From Marinibacterium sp050389775 (lineage in GTDB: Bacteria; Pseudomonadota; Alphaproteobacteria; Rhodobacterales; Rhodobacteraceae): DNA of 64,000 nt. Below are positions 36,948-45,040 of the stretch, piece by piece. The stretch covers positions 3,906,001 through 3,970,000 of the forward strand of contig NZ_CP177144.1 in the NCBI RefSeq assembly GCF_050389775.1, in the 5' to 3' direction. The notes beneath the pieces are model-generated. The model was not told where the DNA came from. It saw nothing but the letters and a program-made list of their open reading frames with translations, and did not search any database. Position numbers and translations under genes: made by a program. Position 1 is the stretch's first letter. Each line of letters opens with the position of its first letter.

Positions 36948-37747
36948 CCCCGACGACCGGGGCCACGGGCTCTGACTCCGGCCCCGACACTGGCTCTGAC
37001 ACTGGGCCGGACCAGCTGGTCTACCTGGGCTTCTACGACATGCCCCCGGTGCAGCCCGCCAATGACGCCTATTGGGCGGCCATCCGGGCGCGGCTGGGCT
37101 ACGGGCCGGACCGGCTGAGCCGGCCCGACGATCTGTGGCCGGTCTGGCGCGCCCCCAACCTGCTGCTTGGCCAGACCTGTTCGCTGCCCTACCGCGCCCA
37201 TCTGCATGACCAGGTCCAACTGGTCGGCACCCCCGATTTCGGCCTGCCGGGTTGTCCGCCGGGCCATTACCGCTCGGCCATTGTCGTGCGCCGGGGCGAG
37301 CGGCCCCGCGATGGCGCCCGGCTGGGCATCAACGATGCCTTCTCGCAATCGGGCTGGGGCAATCCCCGGGCCTGGCTGGTCGAACAGGGCATCACCCCCG
37401 GACCGATCCTGGCCACCGGCGGCCATGCCCGCACCGTTGTCGCCCTGGCCGAAGGCCGGGTCGACATGGCCGGGATCGACCTGCTCAGCTGGACCATGCT
37501 GGACGAGCTGGGCCTGCTGCCAGCCGGGCTGGAGATCGTCGGCCATACCGCGCCGTCGCTGGGCACGCCCTATATCACTGCCCCCGGCAACGATGCCGAT
37601 GCCATCGCCGCGGCGATCACGGCGGCCATCACCGACCTGCCCGACCCGGTGCGCCGCGCGCTGCACCTGCGCGGATTGGTGCGCCACGACCCGGCCGCCT
37701 ACCTGGCCGAGGCCACGCCGCCCCATCCCGACGCCGGCACTGCCTGA
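36944..37747 (+). CDS. PhnD/SBP-like protein without signal peptide
   Basis: 267 residues. After a repeat-bearing leader (GSDSGPDTGSDTGPD) the sequence LVYLGFYDMPPVQPANDAYW, LLLGQTCSLPYRAHLHDQVQLVGTPDF, YRSAIVVRRG and GGHARTVVALAEGRVDMAGID matches the PhnD-like phosphate/phosphonate-binding-protein fold. There is no signal peptide, so it may be a cytosolic sensor or ligand-binding protein rather than a transport component. No phosphonate transport genes are nearby. Coupled by ATGA to TerB-like protein 2. Confidence 0.8.
   Translation: MTPTTGATGSDSGPDTGSDTGPDQLVYLGFYDMPPVQPANDAYWAAIRARLGYGPDRLSRPDDLWPVWRAPNLLLGQTCSLPYRAHLHDQVQLVGTPDFGLPGCPPGHYRSAIVVRRGERPRDGARLGINDAFSQSGWGNPRAWLVEQGITPGPILATGGHARTVVALAEGRVDMAGIDLLSWTMLDELGLLPAGLEIVGHTAPSLGTPYITAPGNDADAIAAAITAAITDLPDPVRRALHLRGLVRHDPAAYLAEATPPHPDAGTA
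36968..37015 (+). repeat. Two 24-bp tandem repeats in the leader of the PhnD-like gene
   Basis: 36968-36991 and 36992-37015 both begin GGCTCTGAC and encode GSDSGPDT and GSDTGPDQ. The repeat lies at the extreme N-terminus, before the first folded strand. Confidence 0.75.
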
Positions 37748-37840
37748 AAAATCGGCGCGCCGTGGCGTCAGCCCGGCCCCCGCGCGCCGCTTTTCACAGG
37801 TGACCCGGCGTTTTGCGGATTGCCAAGGTGCCAGGAATTT

Positions 37841-37862
37841 GCCCAGTATTTGGGCCAACCGC
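37841..37862 (+). repeat. Recurrent intergenic motif (copy 3, partial)
   Basis: GCCCAGTATTTGGGCCAACC has the TATTTGGGCCAA core but lacks the AAGAAG tail. It lies just before the ABC ATPase start. Confidence 0.4.
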
Positions 37863-37881
37863 CCATAGCCACGGACCTTGC

Positions 37882-38706
37882 GTGACAGCCTCTTCGCCAG
37901 CCGCCTCACAGACTGACCATCCGGCCGCCGCCATTGCGGGCGACGCGCCCACGGTCATCGAGATCCGCGACCTGCACAAGGCCTACGGGTCGCTCGAAGT
38001 GCTCAAGGGCGTGTCCATCTCGGCCCGCCGGGGCGATGTCGTGTCGCTGATCGGCTCGTCGGGATCGGGCAAGTCAACCCTTCTGCGCTGCGCCAACCTG
38101 CTCGAAGACAGCCAGCGCGGAGAGGTGCTGTTCAAGGGCGAGCCGGTGGCCTGGCGCGGCGAGATGATGGCCCGCCGGCCGGCCGATGCGAAACAGGTGC
38201 TGCGCATCCGGACCAACCTGTCGATGGTCTTTCAGCAGTTCAACCTGTGGTCACACATGACCATCCTGCAAAACGTCATGGAAGCGCCGGTCACCGTCCT
38301 GGGCCATGATCGGGCGGCGGTGGAAAGCCGCGCCCGGGCCTACCTGGGCAAGGTCGGCATTGGCGACAAATGCGATGCCTGGCCGGCCCAGCTGTCGGGC
38401 GGCCAGCAACAGCGCGCGGCCATCGCGCGGGCGCTGGCCATGGAGCCCGAGGCGCTGCTGTTCGACGAACCGACCAGCGCGCTGGACCCCGAGCTGGAAC
38501 AGGAAGTGGTCAAGGTCATCAAGGACCTGGCCGCCGAGGGGCGCACGATGATCATCGTGACCCATGACATGAAACTGGCCCATGACGTGAGCGACCATGT
38601 CGTCTTTCTGCACCAGGGCCTGATCGAGGAGGAAGGCCCGCCGGACGCGCTGTTCGGCGCGCCCAAATCCGAACGCCTGCGCGGGTTCCTGTCCCACACG
38701 GCGTAA
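37882..38706 (+). CDS. Amino-acid-type ABC transporter ATP-binding protein
   Basis: 274 residues from the GTG at 37882. Walker A GSSGSGKSTLLR, Q-loop VFQQFNLWSHMT, signature LSGGQQQRAAIARALAM, Walker B ALLFDEPTSALDPELEQEVV and switch His IIVTHDMKLAHD mark a HisP/GlnQ-type (PAAT) ATPase. An in-frame ATG at 37813 would add 23 residues containing the intergenic motif and is unlikely. Together with the next four genes it forms an importer feeding the gamma-glutamyl pathway downstream. Confidence 0.95.
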   Translation: MTASSPAASQTDHPAAAIAGDAPTVIEIRDLHKAYGSLEVLKGVSISARRGDVVSLIGSSGSGKSTLLRCANLLEDSQRGEVLFKGEPVAWRGEMMARRPADAKQVLRIRTNLSMVFQQFNLWSHMTILQNVMEAPVTVLGHDRAAVESRARAYLGKVGIGDKCDAWPAQLSGGQQQRAAIARALAMEPEALLFDEPTSALDPELEQEVVKVIKDLAAEGRTMIIVTHDMKLAHDVSDHVVFLHQGLIEEEGPPDALFGAPKSERLRGFLSHTA

Positions 38707-38734
38707 AACCAATAACAAACCGGGAGTAACCACA

Positions 38735-39457
38735 ATGAAGACCCTGATCCTGAGCACCGCCGTGCTGGCGCTGTCCGCCGGCCTTGCCATGGCCCAGACC
38801 GTGCGCATGGGCACCGAGGGCGCCTATCCTCCGTACAACTTCATCAACGATGCCGGCGAGATCGACGGTTTCGAGCGCGAACTGGGCGACGAGCTGTGCG
38901 CCCGGGCCGAGCTGACCTGCGAATGGGTCAAGAACGACTGGGATTCGATCATTCCCAACCTGGTGTCGGGCAATTACGACACGATCATCGCGGGCATGTC
39001 GATCACCGACGAGCGTGACGAGGTCATCGACTTCACCCAGGATTACTACCCGCCGACGGCCTCGGCCTATGTCGCGGCCATGGAAGGCGTCGACCTGACT
39101 GGCGGCGTGATCGCGGCCCAGACCGGCACGATCCAGGCCAGCCACGTGGCCGAGACCGGCGCGACCCTGGTCGAATTCGCCACGCCCGAGGAAACCGTCG
39201 CCGCCGTGCGCAACGGCGAGGCCGATGCGGTGCTGGCCGATTACGACTATCTCGTGCCGATCGTCGAAGCCTCGGGCGGCGAGCTGATGTTTGCCGGCGA
39301 CAAGGTGCCGCTGGGTGGCGGCGTGGGCATGGGCCTGCGTGAAAGCGACGGCGAGCTGAAGGACAAGTTCGACGCGGCCATCACTTCGATGAAGGACGAC
39401 GGCACGCTGAACGAGCTGCTGACCAAGTGGTTCAGCGCCGACGTGGCCACCTACTGA
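38735..39457 (+). CDS. Amino-acid-type ABC transporter substrate-binding protein
   Basis: 240 residues with signal peptide (MKTLILSTAVLALSAGLAMA). The mature protein is a family-3 bacterial solute-binding protein: RMGTEGAYPPYNFINDAGEI, GFERELGDELCARAELTCEW, IIAGMSITDERDEVIDFTQDY, GLRESDGELKDKFDAAI. Located in the periplasm. The acidic pocket and neighbours suggest a cationic amine or basic amino acid, which is inference. A hairpin follows, often used to keep binding-protein mRNA in excess. Confidence 0.95.
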   Translation: MKTLILSTAVLALSAGLAMAQTVRMGTEGAYPPYNFINDAGEIDGFERELGDELCARAELTCEWVKNDWDSIIPNLVSGNYDTIIAGMSITDERDEVIDFTQDYYPPTASAYVAAMEGVDLTGGVIAAQTGTIQASHVAETGATLVEFATPEETVAAVRNGEADAVLADYDYLVPIVEASGGELMFAGDKVPLGGGVGMGLRESDGELKDKFDAAITSMKDDGTLNELLTKWFSADVATY

Positions 39458-39465
39458 GTGACCGG

Positions 39466-39501
39466 CCCCGGCCCGCGCCCCCCAAGGGTGGCGGGCCGGG
39501 G
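39466..39501 (+). terminator. Intercistronic hairpin after the binding-protein gene
   Basis: CCCCGGCCCGC (39466-39476) pairs with GCGGGCCGGGG (39491-39501), eleven pairs. No T-tract. Its position between binding-protein and permease genes fits partial termination or mRNA stabilisation. Confidence 0.7.
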
Positions 39502-39510
39502 TGATCCGCG

Positions 39511-40395
39511 ATGTTCTCCTTCTGCTCCGATCCCGAACAGCTGGGCAATGCCCGGTGGATGGCCTGCTACCTGACAACGGGCGTCCACCTGCAGTTCTAT
39601 GCGGCCTTCTTCAAGGTGCTGCTGTTGCTGGCCATCACCGCGCCGGTGGCGCTGGGATTCGGCTTTGTCGGGGCCATGTCGGCCCGGTCGCGGGTGGCCC
39701 CGCTGGCCTGGCTGGGCAAGATCTATATCGCCGTGGTGCGCGGCGTGCCGGACATCGCGTTCTTCCTGTTCTTCGTCATCGCCCTGGACCAGGGCTTTGA
39801 ATATCTGCGCCACCGGGTGCTGTGCCCCGACTGGGACCAGCCCGTGCGCCAGGGATCGGATTTCATCGTCTGCCAGGCGGCCAAGCTGCCGCTGGGCACG
39901 GCGCCGGAATGGATGCACGAGACCTACGGGTTCTTCCTGGCCGTGCTGACCTTTTCCATCGTCTTCGGAGCCTTTGCGGCCAACGTGCTTTTCGGGGCCA
40001 TGCGGGCCGTGCCCCGGGCCCAGCTGGAGACGGCCGAAGCCTATGGCATGACCCACCGCCAGACCTTCTGGCGCATCCTGGTGCCGCAGATGTGGGTCTA
40101 TGCCCTGCCCGGCCTGTCGAACCTGTGGATGGTGCTGATCAAGGCCACGCCGCTGCTGTTCCTGCTGGGTATCGAGGATATCGTCTACTGGGCCCGCGAG
40201 TTGGGCGGGACCAAGACGCCCAAGTTCACGGCCTATCCCCATGGCGACTGGCGGATGTGGTATTTCCTGGCCCTGCTGGTCTTCTACCTGGGCTTCACCC
40301 GGGTGTCGGAAATCGTGCTCGGCCGGATCATGGCCCGGCTGACCCATGGCCAGGCCACGGCCGGCGGCGAAGCCCAGAGAAAGGCCGCCGCATGA
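39511..40395 (+). CDS. ABC transporter permease (HisQ-like)
   Basis: 294 residues. Several membrane helices surround the permease EAA loop GAMRAVPRAQLETAEAYGMTHRQTFWRILVPQ. A periplasmic insertion at 95-135 (RHRVLCPDWDQPVRQGSD) is longer than in E. coli HisQ but common in this family. Inner membrane; pairs with the permease at 40745. Its stop overlaps the repeat ORF start as ATGA. Confidence 0.93.
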   Translation: MFSFCSDPEQLGNARWMACYLTTGVHLQFYAAFFKVLLLLAITAPVALGFGFVGAMSARSRVAPLAWLGKIYIAVVRGVPDIAFFLFFVIALDQGFEYLRHRVLCPDWDQPVRQGSDFIVCQAAKLPLGTAPEWMHETYGFFLAVLTFSIVFGAFAANVLFGAMRAVPRAQLETAEAYGMTHRQTFWRILVPQMWVYALPGLSNLWMVLIKATPLLFLLGIEDIVYWARELGGTKTPKFTAYPHGDWRMWYFLALLVFYLGFTRVSEIVLGRIMARLTHGQATAGGEAQRKAAA

Positions 40396-40748
40396 CCGCC
40401 CCCCGCAGTGCCTGCCCGTCTGCCCAGCCGACGGCGCCCGGAACCATGCCGCAGGGTGCCGCAGGGTCCATGGCGGCCGGTGACGGCCCAGCGGCCGGCC
40501 GGGGCCGTCATGATGCGGGCGGCTTGGCCCGGCATGCCACCCGTCCGGCCTGTTCCGCCCGCAACAGCCTTTGTCCGGGCCATCGTCCCGCCAGCCGGGG
40601 CCTTCATGCCACCCGCCCCGCCCATCGTGCCGGCGGCCTGTTCCGTCATGGCACCCGCCCCGCCCATCGTGACGACGACCTGTTCCGTCATGGCACCCGC
40701 CCGGCTTGTCGTGCCGCCCGCCCCACCCTGACCGGAGGCCGGACATGA
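40392..40748 (+). CDS. Repeat-bearing ORF between the two permeases, status uncertain
   Basis: 118 codons starting MTAPRSACPSAQPTAPGTMP. It overlaps the upstream permease stop by ATGA and the downstream permease start by ATGA, so it could bridge translation from one permease to the other. The C-terminal half is a 14-residue repeat (HRAGGLFRHGTRPA, HRDDDLFRHGTRPA, with a degenerate HRPASRGLHATRPA before), highly basic and low in hydrophobics. No known domain, signal or membrane helix. It may be an expanded intergenic region kept open to preserve coupling, or a true small protein. Confidence 0.4.
   Translation: MTAPRSACPSAQPTAPGTMPQGAAGSMAAGDGPAAGRGRHDAGGLARHATRPACSARNSLCPGHRPASRGLHATRPAHRAGGLFRHGTRPAHRDDDLFRHGTRPACRAARPTLTGGRT
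40581..40722 (+). repeat. 42-bp tandem repeat
   Basis: Units at 40581-40622, 40623-40664 and 40665-40706, with a partial fourth to 40722. All begin CATCGT or TGTCGT, and the later ones contain CCTGTTCCGTCATGGCACCC. The first unit is more diverged, implying ordered growth. 42 is a multiple of three, so frame is kept. Confidence 0.9.
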
Positions 40749-41551
40749 GCTGCTGGGAAACCGTCCAGGCCTATGCCTTCCGCTCTGTCGGCGTAGGCGA
40801 GCGGCTGTTGCCGCGCTCCGATTTCACCTTGTGCGAACAGGTTGTTCTGATCGGCTCGGGCATGATCTGGAACATCTACTTCGGGCTCTTCGCCCTGGTC
40901 CTGGGTTTTGCGCTGGCCACGGGCCTGGCGGTGGCAAAAAATTCGCAGAATTTTTTCCTGCGCAAGGCGGCGACCTGGTTCATCTTTGTCTTCCGGGGCT
41001 CGCCGCTCTTCATCCAGTTCTTCTTTGCCTATTTCCTCTTTCTCAACCTCAAGGGCCTCAACCCGGCCTTCGGCCCGCTGACCGCCGCCTGGCTGGGCGC
41101 GCTGATCGTGCTGTTCCTCAACACCGCCGCCTATTCGGGCGAGATCTTTCACGGCGCGCTGCTGTCGATCCCCAAGGGCGACATCGAGGCCGCTGACGCC
41201 TATGGCTTTACCGGGATCAAGCGGTTCCGGCGCATCGTCTGGCCGACCATGCTGCGGCTGGCCTGGCCGGCCTATACCAACGAGGCGATCTTTCTCTTCC
41301 ATGCCACGACGCTGGTCTATTTTTCCGGCTTCCCGGCCTGGCGCCAGGAAGGCGACGCGCTCTATTACGCCAATTACTTCGCCGACAAGACCTTCAACCC
41401 CTTCGTGCCCTACCCGATCCTGGCTGGCTATTTCATCCTGCTGACCCTGATCGTCATCGCGCTGTTCGGCCTTGTGAACCGCCGGCTGAACCGCCACCTT
41501 CCCGCTGAACGGCGGCCGCGGATGCGCGTGCGGCCGAATCTCTTGCGTTAA
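40745..41551 (+). CDS. ABC transporter permease (HisM-like)
   Basis: 268 residues from MSCWETVQAYAFRSVGVGERL. Five or so membrane helices, with RGSPLFIQFFFAYFLFLNL and the EAA loop GALLSIPKGDIEAADAYGFTGIKRFRRIVWP. The second half of the permease heterodimer. An ATG 39 bases upstream lies inside the repeat and is rejected as the start. Followed after 14 bp by the first glutamine-synthetase-like gene, so probably one transcript. Confidence 0.94.
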   Translation: MSCWETVQAYAFRSVGVGERLLPRSDFTLCEQVVLIGSGMIWNIYFGLFALVLGFALATGLAVAKNSQNFFLRKAATWFIFVFRGSPLFIQFFFAYFLFLNLKGLNPAFGPLTAAWLGALIVLFLNTAAYSGEIFHGALLSIPKGDIEAADAYGFTGIKRFRRIVWPTMLRLAWPAYTNEAIFLFHATTLVYFSGFPAWRQEGDALYYANYFADKTFNPFVPYPILAGYFILLTLIVIALFGLVNRRLNRHLPAERRPRMRVRPNLLR

Positions 41552-41565
41552 CCTGGACAATCCAA

Positions 41566-42882
41566 ATGAGCCCCACCGCCTATCCCACGATCCGCATCGC
41601 CGCCTGCGACCTCAACGGCCGGATGCGCGGCAAACGCGTGCCCGGGCGGGCCCTGGCGGGGATGGACAAGGGCGTGCGCATGCCGTTCTCGGCGCTCAAT
41701 GTCGACCTGTGGGGCCATGACATCGAGAATTCGCCGCTGGTCTTCGAGACCGGTGATGCCGATGGCGTGCTGGTGCCCACCGGGCGCGGGCCGGTGCCCA
41801 TGCCCTGGCTCGACCGGCCCTCGGCCCTGGTGCCCATGACCATGCGCCACGAAAGCGGCCGGCCCTTTGCCGGCGACCCCCGCGCGGCGCTGGAAGCCGT
41901 GCTGGCGCGCTACGCCGCGCGCGGCTGGGAGGTCGTGGCCGCGACCGAGATGGAATTCACCCTGGTCGACGACAGCGGCGAGACCATGCTGCCGGTGATC
42001 GATCCTCATTCGGGCCGCCGGCTGGCCCATGGCGCGGTGCTGTCGATCCAGGAACTTGATGCCTTCGATGCCTTTTTCTCCGATCTCTACGACGGCTGCG
42101 AGGACATGGGCATTCCGGCCGACAACATCATCGCCGAGGCCGGTGTCGGCCAGTTCGAGGTCACGCTGACCCACCAGACCGCCCTGCGCGCGGCCGATGA
42201 TGCCTGGCTGTTCAAGGCCCTGGTCCAGGGCCTGGCGCGCAAGTACAAGATGGCCGCGACCTTCATGGCCAAGCCCTACATGGACGATGCGGGCAACGGC
42301 ATGCACGTGCATTTCTCGGTGCTGGATTCCGAGGGGCGCAACATCTTTTCCGACGGCGGGCCCAAGGGCACGGACCTGCTCGCATCAGCCGTGGCCGGCT
42401 GCCTCGCGGCCATGCCCGACAGCACGCTGATCTTCGCGCCGTTCGGCAATTCCTATGACCGGCTGGTGCCGGGCGCCCATGCGCCGACCGCCGCCGTCTG
42501 GGCCTATGAGAACCGCACGGCGGCCATCCGCATTCCCGGCGGCCCGCCCGTTGCGCGGCGCATCGAACACCGCAGCGCCGGGGGCGACGTGAACCCCTAC
42601 CTGCTTCTGGCCACCGTGCTGGGCGCCGGCCTCGTCGGCATCGAGGACGAGCTGACCCCGCCCGAGCCGATCTCGGGCAATGCCTATGCGATCGCCGATG
42701 CCCCCGCCCTGGCCGCCGACTGGACCGGGGCCATCGACCGGCTGGAACAAAGCGCGCTGATGCGGCGCATCCTGCCGCCCGACCTGATCGATTACCTCGT
42801 CATGACCAAGCGCCAGGAATGCGCGGTCTTCGGCGAGATGGATCCCGAGAAGCATTGGGAATCCCTGATCGAGACCGCCTGA
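41566..42882 (+). CDS. Glutamine synthetase family ligase 1 (PuuA-like)
   Basis: 438 residues. The grasp domain RIAACDLNGRMRGKRVPGRAL is followed by catalytic VVAATEMEFTLVDD, AEAGVGQFEVTL, FMAKPYMDDAGNGMHVHFSV, WAYENRTAAIRIPGG and HRSAGGDVNPYLLLATVLGAG. These are the metal and ATP sites of glutamine synthetases, in the shorter gamma-glutamylamine ligase form. With the FAD oxidase downstream it probably couples glutamate to putrescine or another amine. It lacks the GlnA adenylylation-loop region. Confidence 0.9.
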   Translation: MSPTAYPTIRIAACDLNGRMRGKRVPGRALAGMDKGVRMPFSALNVDLWGHDIENSPLVFETGDADGVLVPTGRGPVPMPWLDRPSALVPMTMRHESGRPFAGDPRAALEAVLARYAARGWEVVAATEMEFTLVDDSGETMLPVIDPHSGRRLAHGAVLSIQELDAFDAFFSDLYDGCEDMGIPADNIIAEAGVGQFEVTLTHQTALRAADDAWLFKALVQGLARKYKMAATFMAKPYMDDAGNGMHVHFSVLDSEGRNIFSDGGPKGTDLLASAVAGCLAAMPDSTLIFAPFGNSYDRLVPGAHAPTAAVWAYENRTAAIRIPGGPPVARRIEHRSAGGDVNPYLLLATVLGAGLVGIEDELTPPEPISGNAYAIADAPALAADWTGAIDRLEQSALMRRILPPDLIDYLVMTKRQECAVFGEMDPEKHWESLIETA

Positions 42883-42917
42883 GGAGGCTTGAAACCCGTA
42901 TCGAAGGGGCCTATCCT

Positions 42918-42935
42918 CGAATTTGATCAAATTCG
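42918..42935. promoter_or_regulatory. 18-bp perfect palindrome before the amidotransferase gene
   Basis: CGAATTTGATCAAATTCG is a complete dyad in an AT-rich pocket, seven bases before ATG 42943. It looks like an operator for a dimeric repressor controlling the second half of the cluster. Its mRNA form could also fold against the start region. Confidence 0.6.
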
Positions 42936-42942
42936 GTGCTTC

Positions 42943-43626
42943 ATGAAAATCGGTATCCTGCAGACGGGCCATGCGCCCGATGCGCTTCTTGACGAAACCG
43001 GCGATTACGACCAGCTCTTCGTGACCCTGCTGGGCGGGCACGGGTTCTCTTTCCGGACATGGGCCGTCGTCGACGGCGCCGCCCTGCCCGACGGGCCCGA
43101 GGCCGCCGATGGCTGGCTTATCACCGGCTCGCGCCACGGGGCCTACGAAGACCATCCCTGGATCCCGCCGCTCGAGGATTTCATCCGGCGCATCCAGGCC
43201 AGCGGCCGGCCGCTGGTCGGCGTGTGTTTCGGCCACCAGATCATTGCCCAGGCGCTTGGCGGCAAGGTCGAGAAATTCGCCGGCGGCTGGGCCGTCGGCC
43301 GCCAGGTCTATGATTGTGACGGGCGGGCCGTGGCGATCAATGCCTGGCACCAGGACCAGGTCACCGAACTGCCCGACGGGGCCCGGGTGCTGGGGGGCAA
43401 TGCCTTCGCGCCCCATGCCATCCTGGGCTATGGCGACACGATCTGGACCTGCCAGCCCCATCCCGAATTCGACAGCGCCTTTGTCGAGGGGCTGCTGACC
43501 CACCGGGCGCCGGGCGTGGTGCCCGCCGACCTGATTTCCGATGCCCGGGCCCGGCTGGACCAGCCGACCGACCGGCTGGACGTGGCCGACGAGATGGCCC
43601 GGTTCTTCCTCAAGGAGCGCGCGTGA
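42943..43626 (+). CDS. Class I glutamine amidotransferase-like protein
   Basis: 227 residues. GWLITGSRHGAYEDHPWIPPLEDF is followed by the nucleophile elbow GVCFGHQIIAQALGG, and WTCQPHPEFDSAF supplies the catalytic His/Glu. It is in the GMP-synthase-like GATase1 group. In this setting it may hydrolyse a gamma-glutamyl intermediate, the PuuD role, although true PuuD has a different elbow. The start MKIGILQTGHAPD is preferred over an upstream TTG. Its stop overlaps the next ATG as TGATG. Confidence 0.85.
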   Translation: MKIGILQTGHAPDALLDETGDYDQLFVTLLGGHGFSFRTWAVVDGAALPDGPEAADGWLITGSRHGAYEDHPWIPPLEDFIRRIQASGRPLVGVCFGHQIIAQALGGKVEKFAGGWAVGRQVYDCDGRAVAINAWHQDQVTELPDGARVLGGNAFAPHAILGYGDTIWTCQPHPEFDSAFVEGLLTHRAPGVVPADLISDARARLDQPTDRLDVADEMARFFLKERA

Positions 43627-44984
43627 TGAGCGACTGGATGTCCGACCTGCCGCAAGCCGCGGCCGAATACCTGGAAAACCGCCGGCTGGACGAGGTGGAA
43701 TGCATCATCGCCGACCTGCCGGGCATCGCCCGGGGCAAGGCCGTGCCGGCCAGCAAGTTCGCCCGGCAGAAGATGTTCCACCTGCCCGACAGCATCTTCT
43801 ACCAGACCATCACCGGCGATTGGTCGGATGCGGCCGGCGAGGCCGGTTTCGTCGAGCGCGACATGATGCTGGTGCCCGACATGACCACGGCCACGGCCGC
43901 GCCCTGGACCGGCGACTGGACCCTGCAGGTGATCCATGACGCGCTGGACATCGCCGGCGCGCCGGTGCCCTTTGCCCCACGCAACGTGCTGAAACGGGTG
44001 GTGCAGCTTTACCACGACCAGGGCTGGACGCCGGTGGTGGCGCCCGAGATGGAATTCTTCCTGGTGGCGCGCAACATCGACCCGGCCCAGGACATCGCGC
44101 CGATGATGGGCCGGTCGGGCCGGCCGGCGGCGGCGCGCCAGGCCTATTCGATGACAGCCGTGGACGAATTCGGGCCGGTGATCGACGACATCTACGATTT
44201 CGCCGAGGCCCAGGGCTTCGAGATCGACGGCATCACCCAGGAAGGCGGGGCCGGCCAGCTGGAGATCAACCTGCGCCACGGCGATCCGGTCAAGCTGGCC
44301 GACGAGGTGTTCTATTTCAAGCGGCTGATCCGCGAGGCGGCGCTGCGCCACGATTGCTTTGCGACCTTCATGGCCAAGCCGATCGCCGACGAGCCGGGCT
44401 CGGCCATGCATATCCACCATTCGGTGCTGGACATGGACACCGGGCGCAACCTGTTCTCGGCCGAGGACGGGTCGTCGACCCCGGCCTTCATGCATTTCAT
44501 CGGCGGGCTGCAGGCGCATCTGCCCGATGCCATCGCGGTGCTGGCACCCTACGTCAATTCCTACCGGCGCTACGTCAAGGACCATGCCGCGCCGATCAAC
44601 CTGAGCTGGGGCCACGACAACCGCACGACGGGCATCCGGGTGCCGATCTCGGACCCGGCCGGACGGCGGGTGGAAAACCGGCTGGCGGGGATGGATTGCA
44701 ACCCCTACCTGGGCATCGCGGCCTCGCTGGCCTGCGGCTATCTCGGCCTGATGCAGAAGCGCGAGCCCTCCGAGCAATATACCGGCGATGCCTATGACAG
44801 CGAGGGCGACATCCCCCGGGTGCTGGGCTCGGCGCTGGACCTGTTCGACGAGGCGCGTGACCTGCACGAGGTGCTGGGGCCGGAATTCGCGCGGGTCTAC
44901 GGCATCGTGAAACGGACGGAATACGAGGAATTCCTGCAGGTGATCTCGCCCTGGGAACGGGAGCACCTTCTTCTGAACGTGTGA
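43626..44984 (+). CDS. Glutamine synthetase family ligase 2 (PuuA-like)
   Basis: 452 residues. Motifs are EVECIIADLPGIARGKAVPASKF, VVAPEMEFFLVARNIDP, EGGAGQLEINLRHGDPV, FMAKPIADEPGSAMHIHHSV, WGHDNRTTGIRVPIS and MDCNPYLGIAASLACGYLG. It is closer to the classic gamma-glutamylputrescine synthetase pattern than ligase 1, so the two may act on different amines. ATG 43626 overlaps the amidotransferase stop by one base. Confidence 0.92.
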   Translation: MSDWMSDLPQAAAEYLENRRLDEVECIIADLPGIARGKAVPASKFARQKMFHLPDSIFYQTITGDWSDAAGEAGFVERDMMLVPDMTTATAAPWTGDWTLQVIHDALDIAGAPVPFAPRNVLKRVVQLYHDQGWTPVVAPEMEFFLVARNIDPAQDIAPMMGRSGRPAAARQAYSMTAVDEFGPVIDDIYDFAEAQGFEIDGITQEGGAGQLEINLRHGDPVKLADEVFYFKRLIREAALRHDCFATFMAKPIADEPGSAMHIHHSVLDMDTGRNLFSAEDGSSTPAFMHFIGGLQAHLPDAIAVLAPYVNSYRRYVKDHAAPINLSWGHDNRTTGIRVPISDPAGRRVENRLAGMDCNPYLGIAASLACGYLGLMQKREPSEQYTGDAYDSEGDIPRVLGSALDLFDEARDLHEVLGPEFARVYGIVKRTEYEEFLQVISPWEREHLLLNV

Positions 44985-45004
44985 TCCCGGCCCGGGCGTC
45001 CGGC

Positions 45005-45028
45005 CGGATATTTTTGAAGAGAAAGAAG
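45005..45028 (+). repeat. Recurrent intergenic motif (copy 4)
   Basis: CGGATATTTTTGAAGAGAAA plus GAAG, between ligase 2 and the oxidase, with the tail AGGAAG acting as ribosome site for the oxidase. Confidence 0.55.
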
Positions 45029-45040
45029 CAGGAAGCGGCG

